Numbered from the stretch's first letter, positions 25,613 through 34,693 are shown. The stretch is DNA of 64,000 nt from Allohoeflea poritis (GCF_027889715.1 NZ_JAPJZH010000006.1:186001-250000); one strand, 5' to 3'. Program-made: numbers and translations. Notes: generated by a model from the sequence alone, not told the origin.

Positions 25613-27796
25613 TCACGCGAAGGAAACGCCGTTTTCAGCCATCGGCAGGCTGGAAACCCGCAGGTTGTTGCTGGCTGCCGAGATCGCATTGGCGAGCGCC
25701 GGCGCCGCCGGTGGCGTGCCCGGCTCTCCGACGCCGGTCGGCATTTCCTGCGAGGCGACGATATGCACATCAATCGCCTGAATATCGCTGATGCGCAACG
25801 GCTCGTAGTCGGGGAAGTTGAACTGATCGACCTCTCCGCCCGTGAGCGTGATCTGGTCGCGCATCACATGGCCGATGCCATAGCCGATCCCGCCCTCCAT
25901 CTGCGCCTTGACGATATCGGGGTTGACGGCAATACCGCAATCGACCGCACAGGTGACATTCTCGATCCTGACCCCGTCTTCGGCATTGCCCGATATCTCG
26001 AGCACCTCGGCGACGTAGCTGCCGAAGGATTTGTGCACGGCGACCCCTTGCGCGCGGCCTTCCGGCACCCTGCCCCAATTGCCCTTCTCGGCAGCCAGTT
26101 TCAGAACCCCGGCCATGCGGTCCTGGTCCTTCTCGCCGTTGAGATGAGCCAGCCGGAATTCGACCGGGTCCCTGCCGGCCGCCTTCGCAGCAAGGTCCAT
26201 CATCACTTCCATGACATAGGCTGTGTGGGTGTGGCCGACCGAGCGCCACCACAGCAGGCTCGTCGCCTTTTGCGTGTCGGTCAGTCCGACAAACTGTCCC
26301 GGTATCCGGTACGGCGTATCCGAGACACCTTCGACCGAGCTGTGATCAACGCCGTCATGAACGGTCAGCGCCTCAAAGGGTGTGCCCTTCATGATTGACT
26401 GACCGGCAATGCGGTGATCCCAGCCGACAATATTGCCGTCACCATCGAGGCCGACCCTTACCTTGTGGCCAAATGCCGGGCGGTAACGGCCGCCCTTTAT
26501 GTCATCCTCGCGCGACCAGACCAGCTTTACCGGCCGCGACCGGTCGGTCATGACGAAGGCAAGCGCAGCCTCAACCTGATAGTCGGCGTCCGGGGTGGCG
26601 CGCCAGCCGAAGGAGCCGCCGGCGAGCATGGTGTTGATCCGGATCTTTTCCATCGGCAACTGGAAAATCTGAGCCAGCGCCATGTGCGGTCCGGTTGGGA
26701 ACTGACAGCCATCATGCAGCAAGATGCCGCCATCTGCGGTTGCCTCGATTGTGCAGTTAAGCGGCTCCATCGGCGCATGGGCCAGCAGCGGGAAGTAAAA
26801 GGTCTCTTCCACAACCGTTGCAGCCCCATCGAGCGCCGCGTTGATCGCGCCATGGTCGTTTTTCAAAACGTTGAATTCCGGCTCGGCACTGAGCGCCGCA
26901 ATGATCTCGGCCTTGATCTCGTCGGAACTGCGGCTTTCCGCCTGGCTCATGTCCCATTCCACGTCCAGCGCCTCGCGGGCCTGAAGCGCGGCCCAGGTGT
27001 TTTCCGCATAGACGGCCACACCGGCCTTGTTGGGCAGGATCGCCGCATTGATGAATCCCTTGATCGCCTTCGCGCCGCTGTCATCCATGCCGACCGCCAT
27101 ACCGTCCTTGCGCGGCGGCCGCTTGATCACGGCGATCATCTGGTTGGGAAGGTGGAGGTCCATGGCGAATTTGGCCGTGCCATTCGACTTGATCTCGGTA
27201 TCGAGACGGCGAACATCGGGATCGCCAATCAGTCTGAACTCGCCCGGATCCTTCAGCTTCGGTTCAGCGGGCGGCTCGAGTCCGGCAGCGCCAGCGGCGA
27301 ATTCGCCGATCGGCGCGGATTTGCCGGCACCGACCACCATGCCTTCCTCGATCCTGAGACCCGCTGCATCGACGCCCCATTCATCGGCGGCGGCGGAAAT
27401 CAGCATCTCGCGGGCGGCAGCGCCGGCCTTGCGGTACTGCATGAAGGAGTTCGCCATGGCGGTCGAGCCGCCGGTACCCTGGAACTGGCCGAACAGGAGA
27501 TTGCTGTAAACTTGCGGATTGGATGGAGCAAATTCGTAGTCGATCTGGTCCATACGCAGTCCGAGTTCTTCGGCTATGAGGGTGGGAAGACCGGTTGCAG
27601 GCCCCTGTCCCTTCTCGAAATGCTTGACGATGGCGGTCACGCTTCCGTCCGATCCGATCTTGACGAACGGGTTGAACATCTTGCTTTCGGCGCTCGCGGC
27701 AGCAAGAACGCCATTCGGACGGACACCGACCATGAAGACGGCCGTGGCGGCGGCAGCGCCCTTGAGGAAGCCGCGGCGGGATGAATGTACGGTCAT
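25613..27796 (-). CDS. Molybdopterin-binding subunit of an IorB-type hydroxylase, Tat-exported
   Basis: 727 residues. The N-terminus has a twin-arginine signal (SSRRGFLKGAAAATAVFMVG), so the folded enzyme is carried to the periplasm. The body follows the isoquinoline 1-oxidoreductase beta / aldehyde dehydrogenase branch of the xanthine oxidase family: FEKGQGPATGLPTLIAEELG, GTGGSTAMANSF, HAPMEPLNCTIEA, AGGSFGWRATPDADYQVEAA, the substrate-channel WWRSVGHTHTAYVME and a C-terminal PTGVGEPGTPPAAPALANAI with the catalytic glutamate region. It follows the [2Fe-2S] subunit by one base. Cytosolic purine dehydrogenase function is unlikely because of the Tat signal and absence of an FAD subunit; an aromatic N-heterocycle or aldehyde substrate is more likely. 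Confidence 0.88.
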   Translation of the reverse strand: MTVHSSRRGFLKGAAAATAVFMVGVRPNGVLAAASAESKMFNPFVKIGSDGSVTAIVKHFEKGQGPATGLPTLIAEELGLRMDQIDYEFAPSNPQVYSNLLFGQFQGTGGSTAMANSFMQYRKAGAAAREMLISAAADEWGVDAAGLRIEEGMVVGAGKSAPIGEFAAGAAGLEPPAEPKLKDPGEFRLIGDPDVRRLDTEIKSNGTAKFAMDLHLPNQMIAVIKRPPRKDGMAVGMDDSGAKAIKGFINAAILPNKAGVAVYAENTWAALQAREALDVEWDMSQAESRSSDEIKAEIIAALSAEPEFNVLKNDHGAINAALDGAATVVEETFYFPLLAHAPMEPLNCTIEATADGGILLHDGCQFPTGPHMALAQIFQLPMEKIRINTMLAGGSFGWRATPDADYQVEAALAFVMTDRSRPVKLVWSREDDIKGGRYRPAFGHKVRVGLDGDGNIVGWDHRIAGQSIMKGTPFEALTVHDGVDHSSVEGVSDTPYRIPGQFVGLTDTQKATSLLWWRSVGHTHTAYVMEVMMDLAAKAAGRDPVEFRLAHLNGEKDQDRMAGVLKLAAEKGNWGRVPEGRAQGVAVHKSFGSYVAEVLEISGNAEDGVRIENVTCAVDCGIAVNPDIVKAQMEGGIGYGIGHVMRDQITLTGGEVDQFNFPDYEPLRISDIQAIDVHIVASQEMPTGVGEPGTPPAAPALANAISAASNNLRVSSLPMAENGVSFA

Positions 27797-27797
27797 A

Positions 27798-28259
27798 TCA
27801 GGCCTCCATGATCTCGGATGCGCGCTGGACGCCGGCGCGGATGCGTTGATAGGTGGCGCAGCGGCAGGCATTGCCCCACATGTAGTCGTCGATCTCCTCG
27901 GCGCTCGGCTTGGGATTTTCCTTCAGCAGTCCGGCGGCCGACATGACCTGGCCAGACTGGCAATAACCGCACTGAACGACATCGAGCTCGACCCAGGCCT
28001 GCTGAACGGCTTTGGCCTCGGGCGATTCCAGCCCTTCAATGGTGGTGACTTCCGATCCGCCGACATCCTCGATCAGGGTCTGGCATGAACGCACGGGCTC
28101 GCCGTCAAGGTGTACGGTGCAGGCGCCGCAGGAGGCGACGCCGCAGCCGAATTTCGTTCCGGTCAGTTTCAATTCATCGCGTATGACCCACAGGAGCGGG
28201 GTGCCGGGTTCGGCTTCGATGCTATGGGTTTTTCCGTTCAATTGCAGCGAATATTGCAA
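27798..28259 (-). CDS. [2Fe-2S] subunit of an IorA-type hydroxylase
   Basis: 153 residues, small iron-sulfur subunit with two clusters. The plant-type ferredoxin ligands are in FGCGVASCGACTVHLDG and the second cluster in CGYCQSGQVMSA with CRCATYQRI. The start is a TTG (giving LQYSLQLNGKTHS) chosen because AGGAG lies seven bases upstream and because the family starts at this residue; longer in-frame starts lack similarity. It passes electrons from the molybdenum subunit encoded immediately downstream, probably to a cytochrome that is not in the window. Divergent from the TetR gene. Confidence 0.88.
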   Translation of the reverse strand: MQYSLQLNGKTHSIEAEPGTPLLWVIRDELKLTGTKFGCGVASCGACTVHLDGEPVRSCQTLIEDVGGSEVTTIEGLESPEAKAVQQAWVELDVVQCGYCQSGQVMSAAGLLKENPKPSAEEIDDYMWGNACRCATYQRIRAGVQRASEIMEA

Positions 28260-28402
28260 GACGTTTCTCCTAAGCGGTGTCCAGATTTGCGTGGGGTGCG
28301 GAATGGGTGTGGCGGATCCGCCCGATCGAATTTCTCCCTCGTATGAATGGCGGTATTCCATGGCCGCCCTTACAATTTGACTTTTCGACAACAATAGTAG
28401 AT

Positions 28403-28438
28403 TTGTCCAAAATTGACAATATCAAACTTTTTGTCAAT
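28403..28438. promoter_or_regulatory. Overlapping dyads at the TetR promoter
   Basis: TTGTC-N7-GACAA occupies 28403-28419, and ATTGACAA (28412-28419) pairs with TTGTCAAT (28431-28438) across 11 bases, so three half sites of the same sequence alternate in orientation. They end nine bases before the TetR start codon. A TTGACA -35-like hexamer is inside the dyad. This is a good candidate for the TetR operator controlling itself and the divergent hydroxylase operon. Confidence 0.55.
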
Positions 28439-28447
28439 AAAAAGACC

Positions 28448-29020
28448 ATGAAGAATCGCGAGCAGATCATCGAGGCGGCGATCGGCGTCATTTCGCGCTA
28501 CGGCGTGAAACGGACGACCATGAGCGACGTTGCGGCAGAGGCCAAAATCGTGCGCCAGACGCTCTATAATCTTTATGCGAACAAGGAAGATCTGCTGCGC
28601 GCGATGATGCGCCATATAGGCGAGCAGTCCGTCGCTTCAATACGATCTGAAACGGAAGAAGCGGACGACCTTGCAACAAAGCTGGACATCTTCTTCCTGC
28701 ATTTCGTGGTCAAGCCGTATGAATGGCTGCAGTCGTCCCCCGACGCCAAGGACATTGTCGATGGCTTCAATGACGCAGCGCGCGACGAGCTTGCAAAATC
28801 CTACGAAAACCACCGTGCCGTGTTGCAGGACCTCCTCAAACCCTACAAAGACCGGATTGAACAGGCCGGCCTGAAGCTGCCAGCCCTTGCGGACACCATT
28901 CAAACCGCCGCCAAAGGCGCAAAAAGCAGCGCACGGGACAAACGGCACCTGAAAGCTCTGCTCGATTCGCTCAAGATCATGGTGCTGACCCTGGTGGGGG
29001 AAGATCCGCCGCGACGATGA
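28448..29020 (+). CDS. TetR-family regulator
   Basis: 190 residues from the ATG giving MKNREQIIEAAIGVISRYG. The helix-turn-helix is in KRTTMSDVAAEAKIVRQTLY, NLYANKEDLLRAMM; the C-terminal domain is all helical and ligand-binding. It is divergent from the IorAB-type operon, 188 bases apart, and most likely represses it. The ribosome site is weak (AAAAAG) and the predicted promoter lies almost at the start codon, so a leaderless or short-leader mRNA is possible. The open frame continues upstream but that part has no TetR similarity. Confidence 0.88.
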   Translation: MKNREQIIEAAIGVISRYGVKRTTMSDVAAEAKIVRQTLYNLYANKEDLLRAMMRHIGEQSVASIRSETEEADDLATKLDIFFLHFVVKPYEWLQSSPDAKDIVDGFNDAARDELAKSYENHRAVLQDLLKPYKDRIEQAGLKLPALADTIQTAAKGAKSSARDKRHLKALLDSLKIMVLTLVGEDPPRR

Positions 29021-29114
29021 CCGGCCGCGACCGTCCGGCAGACCGCCTGGAGCCTGGCGATTTTTCGGCGGTTTATTTTCAAACAAACCTTGACGCGTGC
29101 GGGTGATTTCCCAG

Positions 29115-29127
29115 CTTTCATTGAAAG
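29115..29127. promoter_or_regulatory. Palindrome upstream of xdhA
   Basis: CTTTCA-T-TGAAAG, a perfect 13-base palindrome 82 bases before the xdhA start. The same TTTCA/TGAAA half sites occur in the opposite arrangement before puuE (47583-47595). It may be a shared purine-regulator site; no regulator is proven. Confidence 0.35.
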
Positions 29128-29208
29128 TCTTTTTGCGCCTGCGCTGGTTTTTTTTCGGCGCGGCGCGATAGGATAGTTCAGAATAATTATAACGAGGGAG
29201 ACGACGGC

Positions 29209-30690
29209 ATGCCTGACACGGTCCGCCATGAGCTTCGCTTCATTCTGAACAGTGAAGTCGTGCATCTGGGCGACGTTTCGCCGACCCTGACCCTGCTTGA
29301 CTATCTGCGTCTGCGGCGGCGCCTGACCGGCACCAAGGAAGGATGCGCGGAAGGCGATTGCGGCGCCTGCACCGTGCTGGTCGGCCGGCTGGGGCCGAAG
29401 GGCCTCGTCTATGAGAGCGTCAATGCCTGCATCCGCTTTGTCGGCTCGCTGGATGCCTGCCACGTGGTCACGATCGAACACCTTGCCGAAATCAACGGCA
29501 ATCTGCATCCGGTCCAGCAGGCAATGGTCGATTTCCACGGCTCGCAATGCGGCTTCTGCACGCCGGGCATCGTGATGTCGCTCTACGGCCTTTGGCTGGA
29601 AACGCCGAAGGCGAACGCAGAGCGCATCGAAAAGACCCTGCAGGGCAATCTGTGCCGCTGCACCGGCTATGAAGCCATCCTCAACGCGGCCGAGGCGATG
29701 GCGCAAAGCGACAATAGCGGCGACAAGCTGATTGTCACCCATGAGGCCATCAGCGGAAAACTGGCGGAGCTGCGCGACGGAAACCGCGTCGAGATCGACT
29801 CGCCTTCGGGCAAGACGATCGTGCCCGGCTCGGTCGACGATCTCGGAGCCGTTCTGGAGGCCTATCCGGGTGCGACGGTCGTCGCCGGCTCCACCGATGT
29901 CGGGCTGTGGGTGACCAAGCATATGCGCGATATCGCGCCGGCCGTGTTCATCGGCAATCTCGTCGAGCTGCAGACCATTTCCGAGGACGAGAGCGGCATC
30001 ACAATGGGCGCGGGCGTAACCTATACGGACGCGTTCGAGGCGCTCTCCCGCGGCATTCCGACCATGGGCGATCTGTGGGACCGCATCGGCGGCGAACAGG
30101 TGCGCAACATGGGAACCGTCGGCGGCAACATCGCCAACGGTTCGCCCATCGGCGACACGCCGCCGCCGCTGATCGCGCTGGGCGCAAAACTCACCCTGCA
30201 GAAGGGCAGCGCGACACGCACGATCGACCTGGAAGACTTCTTCATCGATTACGGCAAGCAGGACCGCGCGCCGGGCGAATTCGTCCGCTCCGTCTTCATC
30301 CCCAAGCTTCCCGACGGCGACAAATTCGCCGTCTACAAGATCTCCAAGCGCCGCGACGAGGACATCTCGGCGGTTTGCGGCGCGTTCCGCCTTCGCCTGT
30401 CCGCCGACGGCACCGTCGAAAATGCACGCTTCGCCTTCGGCGGCATGGCGGCGACGCCGACGCGAGCCAAGGCGGTCGAGCAGGCGCTGATCGGCCAAGA
30501 CTGGAACGAGGCGAATGTCGAGCGGGCGATGGAGGCCTTCGAAGGCGATTTTACGCCGCTCACCGACTGGCGGGCTTCGGCGCGGTACCGGATGATGACG
30601 ACAAAGAACCTCCTGAAGCGGTTCTATCTTGAAACACAGGGCCAGGCGGTTCAGATCGCACGGCACCAAAAAGCGCTGGCGGAGGCGTGA
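29209..30690 (+). CDS. xdhA: Xanthine dehydrogenase small subunit (FeS and FAD)
   Basis: 493 residues. XdhA carries both [2Fe-2S] clusters and FAD of cytosolic xanthine dehydrogenase. Ligands of the first cluster are in KEGCAEGDCGACTVLVG, of the second in CGFCTPGIVMSLYG and GNLCRCTGYEAIL; the FAD domain from about residue 200 has TVVAGSTDVGLWVTK and MGTVGGNIANGSPIGD. The ATG follows a GAGGGAG site. It is the first gene of xdhABC and overlaps the xdhB ribosome site. Hypoxanthine and xanthine oxidation to urate is well supported by the purine genes further on. Confidence 0.95.
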   Translation: MPDTVRHELRFILNSEVVHLGDVSPTLTLLDYLRLRRRLTGTKEGCAEGDCGACTVLVGRLGPKGLVYESVNACIRFVGSLDACHVVTIEHLAEINGNLHPVQQAMVDFHGSQCGFCTPGIVMSLYGLWLETPKANAERIEKTLQGNLCRCTGYEAILNAAEAMAQSDNSGDKLIVTHEAISGKLAELRDGNRVEIDSPSGKTIVPGSVDDLGAVLEAYPGATVVAGSTDVGLWVTKHMRDIAPAVFIGNLVELQTISEDESGITMGAGVTYTDAFEALSRGIPTMGDLWDRIGGEQVRNMGTVGGNIANGSPIGDTPPPLIALGAKLTLQKGSATRTIDLEDFFIDYGKQDRAPGEFVRSVFIPKLPDGDKFAVYKISKRRDEDISAVCGAFRLRLSADGTVENARFAFGGMAATPTRAKAVEQALIGQDWNEANVERAMEAFEGDFTPLTDWRASARYRMMTTKNLLKRFYLETQGQAVQIARHQKALAEA

Positions 30691-30692
30691 TC

Positions 30693-33023
30693 ATGGGCGA
30701 AACCGTCACCCGCAGTTCCTCTGAGATCACCGGCGGCGTCCACACGCCGCGCCGGCACGATTCCGCCCACAAGCACGTCACCGGCAGCGCCGAATATATC
30801 GACGACATGGTGGAGCCGGCCGGCACGCTGCACGCCTATCTCGGGCTTTCCGAGCGGGCGAACGCCATCGTCACGTCGATGGACCTTGAAGCCGTGCGCA
30901 ATGCGCCGGGCGTTATCGGCGTGCTGACGGCGGCCGACGTTCCGGGCGAGAACGATCTCAGCCCCACCCACCGCCATGACGAGCCGGTGCTGGCAGACGA
31001 CCAAAGCGCTTTCTACGGCCAGCCCATCTTCGCCGTGATCGCCGAAACGCGCGAGGATGCGCGCCGCGCAGCGACGCTGGCCCGGGTCGACTACGAAGAG
31101 CGCCCCCACCACACCGATGTGGTCAGCGCCATGGAGGCTGGCTACCCGCATGTGACCGAACCGCTGCAACTTCGCAATGGCGATGCGGAAACGGCGCTGG
31201 CCTCGGCGACGAACCGGCTTTCCGGCGAAATGCGCATAGGCGGCCAGGACCATTTTTATCTCGAGGGCCAGATTGCCATGGCCATACCCGGCGAGGACGA
31301 CGAAGTGACCGTCTATTCCTCGACCCAGCATCCGAGCGAAATCCAGCACATGGTGGCACAGGCGCTCGGCACCGTCTCGAACGCGGTGACCGTGCATACG
31401 CGCCGCATGGGCGGCGGTTTCGGCGGCAAGGAAACGCAGGGCAACCAGTTCGCGGCAATCGCCGCCATCGCGGCAAAGCGCTGGAACCGCGCGGTCAAGA
31501 TCCGTCCCGACCGGGACGATGACATGATCGCCACCGGCAAGCGGCACGATTTCCACGTGGCCTACGATGTCGCCTATGACAATGACGGACGCATCGAGGC
31601 GCTCGACGCGGTCTTCGCGGCGCGCTGCGGATTCTCCTCGGACCTGTCGGGTCCGGTCACCGACCGGGCGCTGTTTCATTGCGACAATTGCTATTTCCTG
31701 CCGAATGTGCGGCTGCGCTCGCGGCCGATGAAGACCGACACCGTCTCCAACACGGCATTCCGCGGCTTCGGCGGCCCGCAGGGCAAGCTCGGCGGGGAGC
31801 GCGTCATCGAGGAGATCGCCTATGCGCTCGGCAAGGACCCGCTTGAGGTGCGCAAGGCGAATTTCTACGGCATCGGCGAGCGCAATGTGACGCCCTATCA
31901 CCAGGTGGTCGAGGACAACATCATCCACCGCATCGTCGAGGAGCTGGAGGAATCCTCCAATTACCAGGCCCGTCGCGAGGCCGTGCTCGCCTTCAACGCG
32001 GCCGGCGGCGTGCTGCGCAAGGGCATCGCGCTGACGCCGGTGAAGTTCGGCATCTCCTTCACCGCCACCTGGTTCAACCAGGCCGGCGCGCTCGTTCATA
32101 TCTACCAGGACGGCTCGATCCACCTCAATCATGGCGGCACGGAGATGGGCCAGGGGCTCAACACCAAGGTGGCGCAGGTCGTCGCCGACGAGTTCCAGGT
32201 GGATATCGAGACGATCCGCATCACAGCAACCAACACCGGCAAGGTGCCGAACACGTCGGCCACCGCCGCCTCTTCGGGTTCGGACCTCAACGGCATGGCG
32301 GCGGCCAATGCGTGCGAGCAGATCAAGGCCCGGCTGGTCGCCTATGCCTCGGAGCATTTCGGGGTTCCGGAAGAACAGGTGGCCTTCGTTCCCAACCATG
32401 TGCAGGTGGGCAACCAGCTCATCCCTTTCCACGAACTGATCCGGCAAGCCTATACGCACCGCGTGCAGCTCTCAGCTGCGGGCTTCTACAAGACGCCGAA
32501 AATCCACTGGAACCGCGAGACAGGCCAGGGGCGGCCCTTCTTCTATTTCGCCTATGGCGCTTCGGTTTCGGAAGTGACCATCGACACGCTGACCGGCGAA
32601 TACCATGTCGACCGGGTCGACATCCTGCAGGATGTCGGCAAGTCGCTGAACCCGGCGATCGATCTCGGTCAGGTCCAGGGCGCCTTCGTGCAGGGCATGG
32701 GCTGGCTGACGACGGAAGAACTCTGGTGGGACGACAATGGCCGGCTGCGCACCCATGCACCCTCGACCTACAAGATCCCCCTCGCCTCGGACAAGCCGAA
32801 GGAATTCAACGTCGAGCTCGCCAACTGGTCGACCAACAAGGAACGCACCATCCGCCGCTCCAAGGCGGTGGGCGAGCCGCCTTTCATGCTCGCCAATTCG
32901 GTGCTGGAGGCGCTTTCCATGGCCGTCGCCAGCGTCGCCGATTACCGCGAATGCCCGCGCCTCGACGCGCCTGCAACACCGGAGCGTATCCTGATGGCGG
33001 TCGACCGGCTGAAACAGGCCTGA
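30693..33023 (+). CDS. xdhB: Xanthine dehydrogenase molybdopterin-binding subunit
   Basis: 776 residues, catalytic molybdenum subunit that hydroxylates hypoxanthine and xanthine. Signature blocks: RMGGGFGGKETQ, the arginine-containing TAFRGFGGPQGKLGGE of the substrate pocket, NHGGTEMGQGLNTKVAQ and the C-terminal KAVGEPPFMLANSV with the catalytic glutamate. I use the ATG at 30693, seven bases after GGAGG; a GTG six bases earlier overlaps the xdhA stop. It has no signal peptide, as expected for a cytosolic enzyme, in contrast to the IorB-type subunit nearby. Confidence 0.95.
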   Translation: MGETVTRSSSEITGGVHTPRRHDSAHKHVTGSAEYIDDMVEPAGTLHAYLGLSERANAIVTSMDLEAVRNAPGVIGVLTAADVPGENDLSPTHRHDEPVLADDQSAFYGQPIFAVIAETREDARRAATLARVDYEERPHHTDVVSAMEAGYPHVTEPLQLRNGDAETALASATNRLSGEMRIGGQDHFYLEGQIAMAIPGEDDEVTVYSSTQHPSEIQHMVAQALGTVSNAVTVHTRRMGGGFGGKETQGNQFAAIAAIAAKRWNRAVKIRPDRDDDMIATGKRHDFHVAYDVAYDNDGRIEALDAVFAARCGFSSDLSGPVTDRALFHCDNCYFLPNVRLRSRPMKTDTVSNTAFRGFGGPQGKLGGERVIEEIAYALGKDPLEVRKANFYGIGERNVTPYHQVVEDNIIHRIVEELEESSNYQARREAVLAFNAAGGVLRKGIALTPVKFGISFTATWFNQAGALVHIYQDGSIHLNHGGTEMGQGLNTKVAQVVADEFQVDIETIRITATNTGKVPNTSATAASSGSDLNGMAAANACEQIKARLVAYASEHFGVPEEQVAFVPNHVQVGNQLIPFHELIRQAYTHRVQLSAAGFYKTPKIHWNRETGQGRPFFYFAYGASVSEVTIDTLTGEYHVDRVDILQDVGKSLNPAIDLGQVQGAFVQGMGWLTTEELWWDDNGRLRTHAPSTYKIPLASDKPKEFNVELANWSTNKERTIRRSKAVGEPPFMLANSVLEALSMAVASVADYRECPRLDAPATPERILMAVDRLKQA

Positions 33024-33026
33024 GCG

Positions 33027-33830
33027 ATGCAATCGCGCGTCGCCCGACTGTCGCAATTCTTCAACGCGAACACCCCGATCGCGCGTGTCACCGTTGCCGA
33101 GGCGCTGGGTTCGACGCCGCGCGAGACCGGCGCATGGATGCTCGTCTCCGAAAACGGAATGTTCGGCACCATAGGCGGCGGACAGCTTGAACTGATGGCC
33201 ATCGGCGAGGCACGATCGCTGCTCGCAAACGACAAGCAGACAGCCGAGATGAACATTCCGCTCGGCCCTGAAATCGGCCAGTGCTGCGGCGGCCGGGTCA
33301 AGCTGGACATCGACCTGCTCGACGAGCGGGCGGCCGACGATCTTGTGGCCGAAGCGCGCAAGGAAGAAGCGGGCCTGAGTCAAGTCTATATCTTCGGGGC
33401 CGGCCATGTCGGCAAGGCGCTGGCCGAGGCGCTGAGCCTTTTGCCGATCCGGGCGATCCTGGTCGAGACCCGTCAGGGCGAACTCGATTCCGCTTCAGCC
33501 GATGTCGAAAAGCGTCTCTCCGCCATGCCGGAAAGCCTCGTCGCCGAGGCAGCGCCGGGCTCCGCCTTTGTCGTGCTGACCCACGACCATGCGCTGGACT
33601 TTTTGATCGTGCAGCAGGCGCTCGCGCGCACGGATGCTGCCTATGTCGGCATGATCGGCTCGAAGACCAAGCGGGCGACCTATCTTTCCTGGCACGAGAA
33701 GGAAGGCGGTGCGCGCGCCGATTGCGACCGTCTCGTCTGCCCGATCGGCGGCAATGCTGTAAGGGACAAGCGTCCGCAGGTGATTGCGGCGCTGGTCGCC
33801 GCCGAGGTCGCGACCGCCCTGTTGAGCTAG
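33027..33830 (+). CDS. xdhC: XdhC, molybdenum cofactor insertion protein
   Basis: 267 residues. XdhC binds molybdenum cofactor, promotes its sulfuration and hands it to XdhB. The N-terminal domain shows VTVAEALGSTPRETGAWMLV and FGTIGGGQLELMAI; a Rossmann-like C-terminal domain includes YIFGAGHVGKALAEAL and the HDHALDFLIVQQAL, YVGMIGSKTKRA segments typical of the family. It starts three bases after xdhB. No terminator follows; 217 A/T-rich bases separate it from a small gene with its own promoter-like region. Confidence 0.93.
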   Translation: MQSRVARLSQFFNANTPIARVTVAEALGSTPRETGAWMLVSENGMFGTIGGGQLELMAIGEARSLLANDKQTAEMNIPLGPEIGQCCGGRVKLDIDLLDERAADDLVAEARKEEAGLSQVYIFGAGHVGKALAEALSLLPIRAILVETRQGELDSASADVEKRLSAMPESLVAEAAPGSAFVVLTHDHALDFLIVQQALARTDAAYVGMIGSKTKRATYLSWHEKEGGARADCDRLVCPIGGNAVRDKRPQVIAALVAAEVATALLS

Positions 33831-34047
33831 ACGTGTCTGGCTTGGTTTGGCGGCTTGCCACAAATCGGTCATCAGTGTGACAGCCGCGCCAGGCGCACTA
33901 CGGTCATTAGATTAATGAATTCAGATATTTAAGAATTATTCGAACATTAACGCGAATTAATTTGCGCGTTTTCGAAGCATCACCAAATGCAAGGTATGAG
34001 AGGTTCCCGCGAGTGTGCGGGATACCCCGGCATTTAAGGAGGTTGTT

Positions 34048-34203
34048 ATGTTCAACACCTACGCAGAGCGCAGGATGAATGCGATCAACACGGATATCCG
34101 CTCGCTGGTCGACCGTCAGGACACGCTGAGCGACCGCCAGTGGAACCGCCTGCAGCGGCTCGACCGCGCGCATCATTTCTGGAAACGCATCGCCGATTCC
34201 TGA
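34048..34203 (+). CDS. 51-residue basic protein with strong ribosome site
   Basis: A short gene, MFNTYAERRMNAINTDIRS onward, with a near-perfect AAGGAGG ribosome site seven bases before the ATG and a small hairpin (TCCCGC-N6-GCGGGA, 34005-34022) in the leader. The product is amphipathic and helical with many Arg and Asp (LVDRQDTLSDRQWNRLQRLD), no cysteines, no membrane helix. The A/T-rich interval before it (33900-33985) could hold a promoter. I do not recognise the family; the start signals and codon use support a real, well-translated gene. Confidence 0.68.
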   Translation: MFNTYAERRMNAINTDIRSLVDRQDTLSDRQWNRLQRLDRAHHFWKRIADS

Positions 34204-34331
34204 TACGGATGCGGGCACGCCGACCAATCCGGAACTGCATGTCCCCCACACGTTCCGGACGGCGGGCCCGCAGACGGCCTGTCAGCCGTTCATTTCCCGG
34301 ACCTTACCAGGCCCAAACCAATCATCTCGAT

Positions 34332-34601
34332 CTAATGCAGGATGATTTCGTGATCGACGCGCCGCCACTCGCCGGGGCGGATCAGGTGCCGATGCGTGAA
34401 CTGCACCGAGTGGATCGGACCGTCCAGGTTCTCATGCCAGAAATCCAGAAATCCGTGGAGCTTCGGAAAATCCGGAGCCGTGTCGTATTCCTGCCAGAGA
34501 TAGGACTGAAGCATCGTCCTGAAATCGGGTATCCGGTAAAAGATTTGTGCCGTCGTCAGCCCGTGACCGGACAGCATCAGCTCCATTTCCGTTGCGCTCA
34601 T
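34332..34601 (-). CDS. usg: Usg-family protein
   Basis: 89 residues, a small protein conserved through alphaproteobacteria and named from the gene upstream of trpF in Caulobacter. Family features seen here: LSGHGLTTAQIFYRIPDF, LQSYLWQEYDTAPDFP, LHGFLDFWHENLDGPIHSV and a C-terminal HRHLIRPGEWRRVDHE. The ATG follows CTGGAGGGA; the frame extends upstream without similarity. Function is unknown. Its upstream region holds a perfect dyad and, further out, a CIRCE-like element. Confidence 0.85.
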   Translation of the reverse strand: MSATEMELMLSGHGLTTAQIFYRIPDFRTMLQSYLWQEYDTAPDFPKLHGFLDFWHENLDGPIHSVQFTHRHLIRPGEWRRVDHEIILH

Positions 34602-34641
34602 CCATTCCCTCCAGTTCCAACGAATCACGATTGTCCACCGG

Positions 34642-34667
34642 TTTGCCGAGCAAGGCAACTCGGCAAA
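34642..34667. promoter_or_regulatory. Perfect dyad upstream of usg
   Basis: TTTGCCGAG and CTCGGCAAA are exact complements separated by CAAGGCAA. The element is 41-66 bases before the usg start. It could be an operator or a leader hairpin; no T run follows, so it is not a terminator. Confidence 0.5.
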
Positions 34668-34693
34668 TGTATTTTGTGTTTAAAAACAGATTG

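Noticed and set aside
25613-28259. Treating the IorAB-type pair as a second xanthine dehydrogenase
   Set aside because: It has a Tat signal, no FAD subunit, and subunit order and motifs of the isoquinoline oxidoreductase branch; a genuine xdhABC follows.
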